The translations under genes were made by a program, and so were the position numbers. This document shows positions 60,269-64,000 of a DNA stretch of 64,000 nt, piece after piece; position 1 is the first letter of the stretch, and the number at the start of each line of letters is the position of its first letter. Source of the stretch: Providencia alcalifaciens (GTDB taxonomy: Bacteria > Pseudomonadota > Gammaproteobacteria > Enterobacterales > Enterobacteriaceae); assembly GCA_025961275.1 (NCBI GenBank), contig JAOQNJ010000001.1, positions 4,485,353 to 4,549,352 on the forward strand, read 5' to 3'. The notes beneath the pieces were generated by a model, which did not search any database, was not told the origin of the DNA, and saw only the letters and a list, made by a program, of their open reading frames with translations.

Positions 60269-61267
60269 TTAAATTACCTCAACCACAATATTTCTTTTAT
60301 TTTTTAGATAATCAATTATTTCATTCGTTTTTTTAGTTTCTAGTGATAATTGAAAATAAAAAAAGCCATTTCCTTGATTGAATGTTCCTTTTAATAATTT
60401 AATCGGCTCATTAAATTCAGAGATAATGTCATACAGTAAATAATCACTGTTTTTGTCATCATCTAAAATTACTCGGATAATCGGGCCTTGTGACAATACA
60501 TTCTGCAAATCATCCTGGGTGTCAGTGACAATTTCACTTTGCGATAAAAATTGGCGTGTAATTGTATGTTGCGGATTATGAAATACTGATGACACAGTAC
60601 CTTCTTCTACAATTTGTCCTTTATCAATAACAGCGACTTTATGACAAATACTTTTTACAACCCGCATTTCATGGGTAATTAAAACAATCGTAATATTAAG
60701 TTCACGATTAATTTTGGCTAATAGAGACAAAATATTTTGTGTTGTTTTGGGATCAAGTGCGGATGTTGCTTCATCACATAATAAAACATCAGGATTATTT
60801 GCCAGAGCACGTGCAATACCAATACGTTGTTTTTGTCCTCCACTGAGCATTGATGGATATTCATCTGCTTTGTCTGTTAAATCCACTAACTTCATTAATT
60901 CATCTACGCGTGCTTTGCGTTTCTTTTTATTAAAACCTGAAATATGTAATGGAAATTCAATATTTTCTCTAACTGTTCTAGACCACAGTAAATTAAAGTG
61001 TTGAAAAATCATTCCAATAGATTGGCGGATTTTTAAAATCGATTTTTCATCACTGTGAGTAATATTATTTTTACCAACAATGACTTCGCCATCAGACGCT
61101 TTTTCAAGTCGATTAAATAAGCGAATTAAACTACTTTTTCCCGCTCCACTATAACCAATGATACCGAAAATTTCGCCAGCAGGGATAGTGAGATTAATAT
61201 TATCAACAGCAACGGTTTGCTTTTTTCCGCGGCGATATATTTTGCTGACATTTTTTAGGGTTATCAC
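60269..61267 (-). CDS. metN: MetN, methionine ABC transporter ATPase
   Basis: A 332-residue ATPase with Walker A GYSGAGKS, IGMIFQHFNLLWSRTVREN, signature LSGGQKQRIGIARAL, Walker B VLLCDEATSALDP and the switch His in LITHEM. Residues from about 255 form the C-terminal NIL/C2 domain that binds methionine and gives trans-inhibition. It is first in metNIQ; a set of met boxes lies 50-80 bp upstream. Confidence 0.96.
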   Translation of the reverse strand: MITLKNVSKIYRRGKKQTVAVDNINLTIPAGEIFGIIGYSGAGKSSLIRLFNRLEKASDGEVIVGKNNITHSDEKSILKIRQSIGMIFQHFNLLWSRTVRENIEFPLHISGFNKKKRKARVDELMKLVDLTDKADEYPSMLSGGQKQRIGIARALANNPDVLLCDEATSALDPKTTQNILSLLAKINRELNITIVLITHEMRVVKSICHKVAVIDKGQIVEEGTVSSVFHNPQHTITRQFLSQSEIVTDTQDDLQNVLSQGPIIRVILDDDKNSDYLLYDIISEFNEPIKLLKGTFNQGNGFFYFQLSLETKKTNEIIDYLKNKRNIVVEVI

Positions 61268-61316
61268 GATATTCTGTTACCTCTAGCGTACAAAAAAACA
61301 TCATTAACTATGTTAT

Positions 61317-61348
61317 GGGCGTTTGGATGTCTAAACGTTTGAATGGCT
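61317..61348. promoter_or_regulatory. MetJ operator (four tandem met boxes) upstream of metN
   Basis: Four consecutive 8-bp units GGGCGTTT, GGATGTCT, AAACGTTT and GAATGGCT resemble the met box AGACGTCT, with 5, 6, 6 and 4 matches. The tandem 8-bp arrangement upstream of a methionine gene is the layout bound by MetJ-SAM. Confidence 0.8.
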
Positions 61349-61535
61349 AAACTAGTATGAAGTGTGACGAATGTCAAGCTTGTAATAAGATTGAGATATG
61401 CTGAGTTAGAACCAAAAAATCTATAGTCATCACCTGATATTTAGCTTAATGAAGAGGCTTAGTGTAAATTGTTGGATTATATTTCGAATTAACCATTAAA
61501 ATAGTTAAATTATTTGAGCTAAGGTTATGATTATA

Positions 61536-61787
61536 ATGGACATTAATTATCCATGTATATGTTGTGGCTATTTAAGCCGCACTGAACTAAGTCAAGGTGA
61601 TTATGACATTTGTCCGATCTGTTTTTGGGAGGATGATCCATTACAAAATGAAGAAGACCTTGATTATTCTGGTGGGGCTAATGCGGTACCATTAAAACAA
61701 GCTCGTATCAATTTTAAAAAATTTAAGGCAATAGAAAAGCGTTTTATTAAAAATGTCCGAGAGCCATTAAGTCATGAAATTCCATAA
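61536..61787 (+). CDS. CPCC-family cysteine-rich protein
   Basis: 83 residues with two cysteine pairs, CICC (family CPCC) and CPIC, in YPCICCGYLSR and YDICPICFWEDDPLQNEE. The conserved GGANAVPLKQARINFKKF tail follows. These features define the small CPCC zinc-binding-type family of unknown function. ATG at 61536 is chosen because AAGG lies 11 bases upstream; ATG at 61527 is only two bases from it. Single gene, convergent with cdd. Confidence 0.82.
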   Translation: MDINYPCICCGYLSRTELSQGDYDICPICFWEDDPLQNEEDLDYSGGANAVPLKQARINFKKFKAIEKRFIKNVREPLSHEIP

Positions 61788-61805
61788 ATAAAGAGTAGCC
61801 ACAAT

Positions 61806-61830
61806 GAAAGTTCAACAAAGTTGGACTTTC
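61806..61830. terminator. Hairpin between the CPCC gene and cdd
   Basis: GAAAGTTCAAC (61806-61816) and GTTGGACTTTC (61820-61830) form an 11-bp stem with one G-U-type mismatch and a 3-nt loop. No strong T-tract. It probably separates the two convergent genes. Confidence 0.55.
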
Positions 61831-61858
61831 AAAGTAGCTATGCAGTTATCGCTTAGGC

Positions 61859-62746
61859 CTAATCAAGGTAAGTAAGTTCTTGCTGCTGGCAACCTAATGC
61901 TTTCAAGGTATTTTCGGTCATACACCATTGCTTAACGATAGCATTTTGTTTTTCAACCAGCACCGCTTGCTCAATAGAGCGCATATCTTTACCCGCTAAA
62001 TTCACCATAATCAATGCAGCTTGCAGAGGGGGTAAACTTGGGTTGAATGCAGCATTTTCAGCATAACGGCCAGTAAACAAAGAACCATCTTTCAATTGTA
62101 GTGCAATACCTGAGTGTGACAGGCTATAAGGGGCATGCGATTGATTAGCAGCTTCAATTGCAGCGCATAGCAATCTATTACGGCTAGGCATAGTATAACC
62201 ATGATCTACCGTATCCATCAGCAACGTAGTGATATCTAAATCAATAGGACCAAATGAATCAGGCAAATAATCATGTAGAGTTGCTGGCTGGCGTTCAGGT
62301 AAGTGGATAGCAATTTCTCCACCACCACGTAATTCGTTCATAAACTGGCGGCAATGGCCGCATGGCGTATAGTTTACAGTAATTGAGGTCAGTTGCTTTT
62401 CGCCTTTTAACCATGCATGGGTAACCGCACACTGTTCAGCATGGATAGTTTGGCCAATTGCAACGTAGCTGAATTCCATGTTGGCTCCGAAATAGATATT
62501 ACCGCTAATACCACGAGCAATTGCACCAACATTAAAGTGCGAAATTGGTGTGACGGCATAGGCAGCTGCGAATGGCAGTAATAAAAATGCAAGTTCGCTA
62601 TCACTGTAATGACAGTTGGTTTTAATCTGGTCAACTTGTTCAGCACTCAGCATCGCTGGAAAGTCTGGCTTATCAATAATGGGTTTGAGTGCGATTTGCA
62701 ATTTTTCTGGAAGTTTAGACCAGGCGGACTTAAATCTTGAATGCAT
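61859..62746 (-). CDS. cdd: Cytidine deaminase
   Basis: 295 residues, the long two-domain enterobacterial form that deaminates cytidine and deoxycytidine. Zinc and proton-relay residues match E. coli numbering exactly: His102 and Glu104 in HAEQ, Cys129 and Cys132 in TPCGHC. The C-terminal half is the inactive second domain. yohK lies upstream, as in E. coli. Two ERIC elements occupy its leader, and a CRP-type promoter lies beyond them. Confidence 0.97.
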   Translation of the reverse strand: MHSRFKSAWSKLPEKLQIALKPIIDKPDFPAMLSAEQVDQIKTNCHYSDSELAFLLLPFAAAYAVTPISHFNVGAIARGISGNIYFGANMEFSYVAIGQTIHAEQCAVTHAWLKGEKQLTSITVNYTPCGHCRQFMNELRGGGEIAIHLPERQPATLHDYLPDSFGPIDLDITTLLMDTVDHGYTMPSRNRLLCAAIEAANQSHAPYSLSHSGIALQLKDGSLFTGRYAENAAFNPSLPPLQAALIMVNLAGKDMRSIEQAVLVEKQNAIVKQWCMTENTLKALGCQQQELTYLD

Positions 62747-62773
62747 GAGTTACTCTCCCTAATGACTGATTTA

Positions 62774-62856
62774 TACCCGTCATACTTCAAGTTGTAGCTT
62801 TGTTGACGACACTCATTCCCTTGTCGCCTAGCTGCAACTCAAATTATTTAGGGTAT
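62774..62856 (+). repeat. Internally deleted ERIC in the cdd leader
   Basis: Left end TACCCGTCATACTTCAAG and right end CTGCAACTCAAATTATTTAG are present. About 40 bp of the middle, including the central CACATA...TATGCTCC palindrome, are missing, leaving 83 bp. It abuts the next ERIC directly (GGGTAT then TACCCG). Confidence 0.88.
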
Positions 62857-62981
62857 TACCCGTTATACCTCAAGCTGCAGTACAGTTGACTAAGCTGATT
62901 CGCACTAGTCACATAGTTATCTATGCTCCTAGCAATTCATTCCCATGTCGCCTAGCTGCAATTCGAATTATTTAGAGTATA
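62857..62981 (+). repeat. Full ERIC in the cdd leader
   Basis: A 125-bp ERIC with core GTCACATAGTTATCTATGCT and right end TTCGAATTATTTAGAGTATA. Its right edge coincides with the probable -10 region of the cdd promoter. The rest of the 525-bp cdd-yohK gap (63028-63271) contains a second weak CRP half-site at 63051 and nothing else firm. Confidence 0.9.
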
Positions 62982-63027
62982 TTCTATGCAATAAACCACG
63001 CATTGAAATGTGATTAATGTCACTTAT
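62981..63027 (-). promoter_or_regulatory. CRP site and -10 of the cdd promoter
   Basis: TGTGATTAATGTCACT (63009-63024) fits the CRP core TGTGA-N6-TCACA with one mismatch. Its centre at 63016.5 lies 41-42 bp before a start predicted from TAGAAT (62986-62981 on the minus strand), the spacing of a class II CRP promoter. E. coli cdd is CRP/CytR-controlled. A second partial site starts at 63051. Confidence 0.65.
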
Positions 63028-63271
63028 TTAATGAAAGACTATGAAACAAATGTGATAAATGAGAGATGTATCTCAAGTTTTTAGCCCGTGATTATTATTC
63101 AATATGCTTCAACTTAATGTTTACACTAGATTCGAGTGAAGTCATGCATCCGAATGATAGCGCTATTTTGGTTTTAGGAGCTTTGGCTGTAAATAATATA
63201 AAAAGGTCATCAGGAATATAATTTGGACAGCTAAATCAAGAGAGGCGAATAAGCCTCTCTATTTATTAATT

Positions 63272-63967
63272 CTAGCCGAAAAGATGAAGTATGACGGGAA
63301 AGATAAATGGGGCGAGTAGAGAAGTGATGATCCCACAGGTCATTAATGCTAAAGAACTGTAAGCACCTTCAATATAGTTAATTTCTGCACAACGCGCAGT
63401 ACCGAGTGCATGGGAAGCAGTTCCCATTGCAAGTCCACGTGAAGCATGGGTGCGGATGCGCAGAATATCGAATAATGAATGGCCAAACATAGCGCCTAAC
63501 ATTCCAACAAAAATCACACAGGCAGCACTAATCGCTGGTATGCCACCAATTGAATCTGCAACGGCCATTGCAATAGGTGTAGTCACGGATTTTGGCAATA
63601 TCGAGGCAGCAATATCCGGTGTTGCACCTAACCATAAGGCGATGGACGTTCCCGTAAACATTGCGACTAAGCTACCAGCCAAGCAGATACTTAACAATGA
63701 TTTCCATTGTGCTCGGATCTGGTGCATTTGCTCGTAAAGTGGGAATGCTAAAGCAACAACTGCGGGCTGAAGAAGGTCATTAAGAATTTTACTCCCCGCA
63801 AAATAGTGCTCATAAGGGGTGTTGGTAAAAATCAACAATGGCACAATGATGGCAATAGCGACCAATAATGGATTTAAAAGTGGCAGTTTTAATTTAACTG
63901 ATAATAGTCTTGCGATATAAAACACAACAATAGTTAACGGTAAGGACCACCAAATATGTTCTAACAT
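63272..63967 (-). CDS. yohK: YohK, CidB/LrgB-family membrane protein
   Basis: 231 residues, identical in length to E. coli YohK, with several membrane spans. PLLNPLLVAI, LNDLLQPAVVALAFPLYEQ, SILPKSVTTPIAMAV and RGLAMGTASHALGTARC are the LrgB signatures. The family acts with CidA/LrgA (YohJ) proteins in control of murein hydrolase export or metabolite transport; the enterobacterial role is not settled. GGGG lies eight bases before the ATG. It overlaps the end of yohJ. Confidence 0.94.
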   Translation of the reverse strand: MLEHIWWSLPLTIVVFYIARLLSVKLKLPLLNPLLVAIAIIVPLLIFTNTPYEHYFAGSKILNDLLQPAVVALAFPLYEQMHQIRAQWKSLLSICLAGSLVAMFTGTSIALWLGATPDIAASILPKSVTTPIAMAVADSIGGIPAISAACVIFVGMLGAMFGHSLFDILRIRTHASRGLAMGTASHALGTARCAEINYIEGAYSSLALMTCGIITSLLAPFIFPVILHLFG

Positions 63968-64000
63968 TTGCCATTCCCCTCATTCTTGTCGTTATTAATA
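63961..64000 (-). CDS. yohJ: C-terminal end of yohJ (partial)
   Basis: A minus-strand frame enters from the right edge and reads INNDKNEGNGKC before TAG at 63963-63961, overlapping the yohK start. In E. coli yohJ (CidA/LrgA family) precedes yohK. Only 12 residues are visible, so the call rests on synteny. Confidence 0.4.
   Translation of the reverse strand, partial: INNDKNEGNGKC

Overview
The window looks like chromosomal DNA from a low-GC enterobacterium of the Morganellaceae, most likely Providencia. Most proteins are close to their Escherichia coli counterparts in sequence and length. The gene order resembles two E. coli neighbourhoods (mod-bio-uvrB-moa-ybh-rhlE-dinG-dps, and cdd-sanA-folE-yeiB). 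A rhomboid protease resembling AarA of Providencia is present, and the intergenic regions carry many ERIC elements. The genus is an inference from these features; no database was consulted.

Layout. 1-5.9 kb: molybdate module (modF, modE, acrZ, modABC) with a ModE-type operator before modA. 5.9-8.8 kb: an AT-rich insertion between modC and ybhA. It encodes a membrane protein with a C-terminal His...Asn-Cys domain and a DUF4105-like gene cut by a TAA. 8.9-17 kb: ybhA, a 256-bp MITE-like element, pgl, and divergent bioA/bioBFCD around a BirA-type operator. 17-22 kb: uvrB with a LexA box and two DnaA boxes upstream, yvcK (ybhK), a tandem ERIC array and an unknown lipoprotein. 22-25 kb: Moco riboswitch and moaA-moaC-moaD-moaE without moaB. 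25-34 kb: ybhL, the ybhGFSR exporter with its regulator cecR, rhlE and dusC.

34-44 kb: a GlsB/YeaQ-type membrane protein, sseA, a 53-residue small protein, dinG, a cupin, dps, rhtA, a heavily decayed LOG-family gene, a GNAT acetyltransferase and ybiT. 44-50 kb: yjdM, moeB-moeA, an MFS transporter, folE, yeiB and sanA. 51-55 kb: a decayed MurNAc-6P locus: a frameshifted CBM9-like secreted protein, frameshifted murQ, murP with a lost start codon, an internal TAG and a 14-G tract, and an open murR. 55-64 kb: rhomboid protease, maeA, metNIQ behind met boxes, a CPCC protein, cdd with two ERICs in its leader, yohK and the tail of yohJ.

Functional links. Molybdate uptake (modABC), cofactor synthesis (moaACDE, moeAB) and their control (ModE sites, Moco riboswitch) are all in the window. 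Biotin synthesis lacks only the early supply steps and bioH. uvrB and dinG form an SOS pair with LexA-type boxes. Decay is concentrated in the accessory loci. Several lesions are substitutions (lost start, internal stops, altered catalytic motif), so homopolymer sequencing error alone does not explain them. No rRNA, tRNA, CRISPR array, prophage or intact insertion sequence was recognised.
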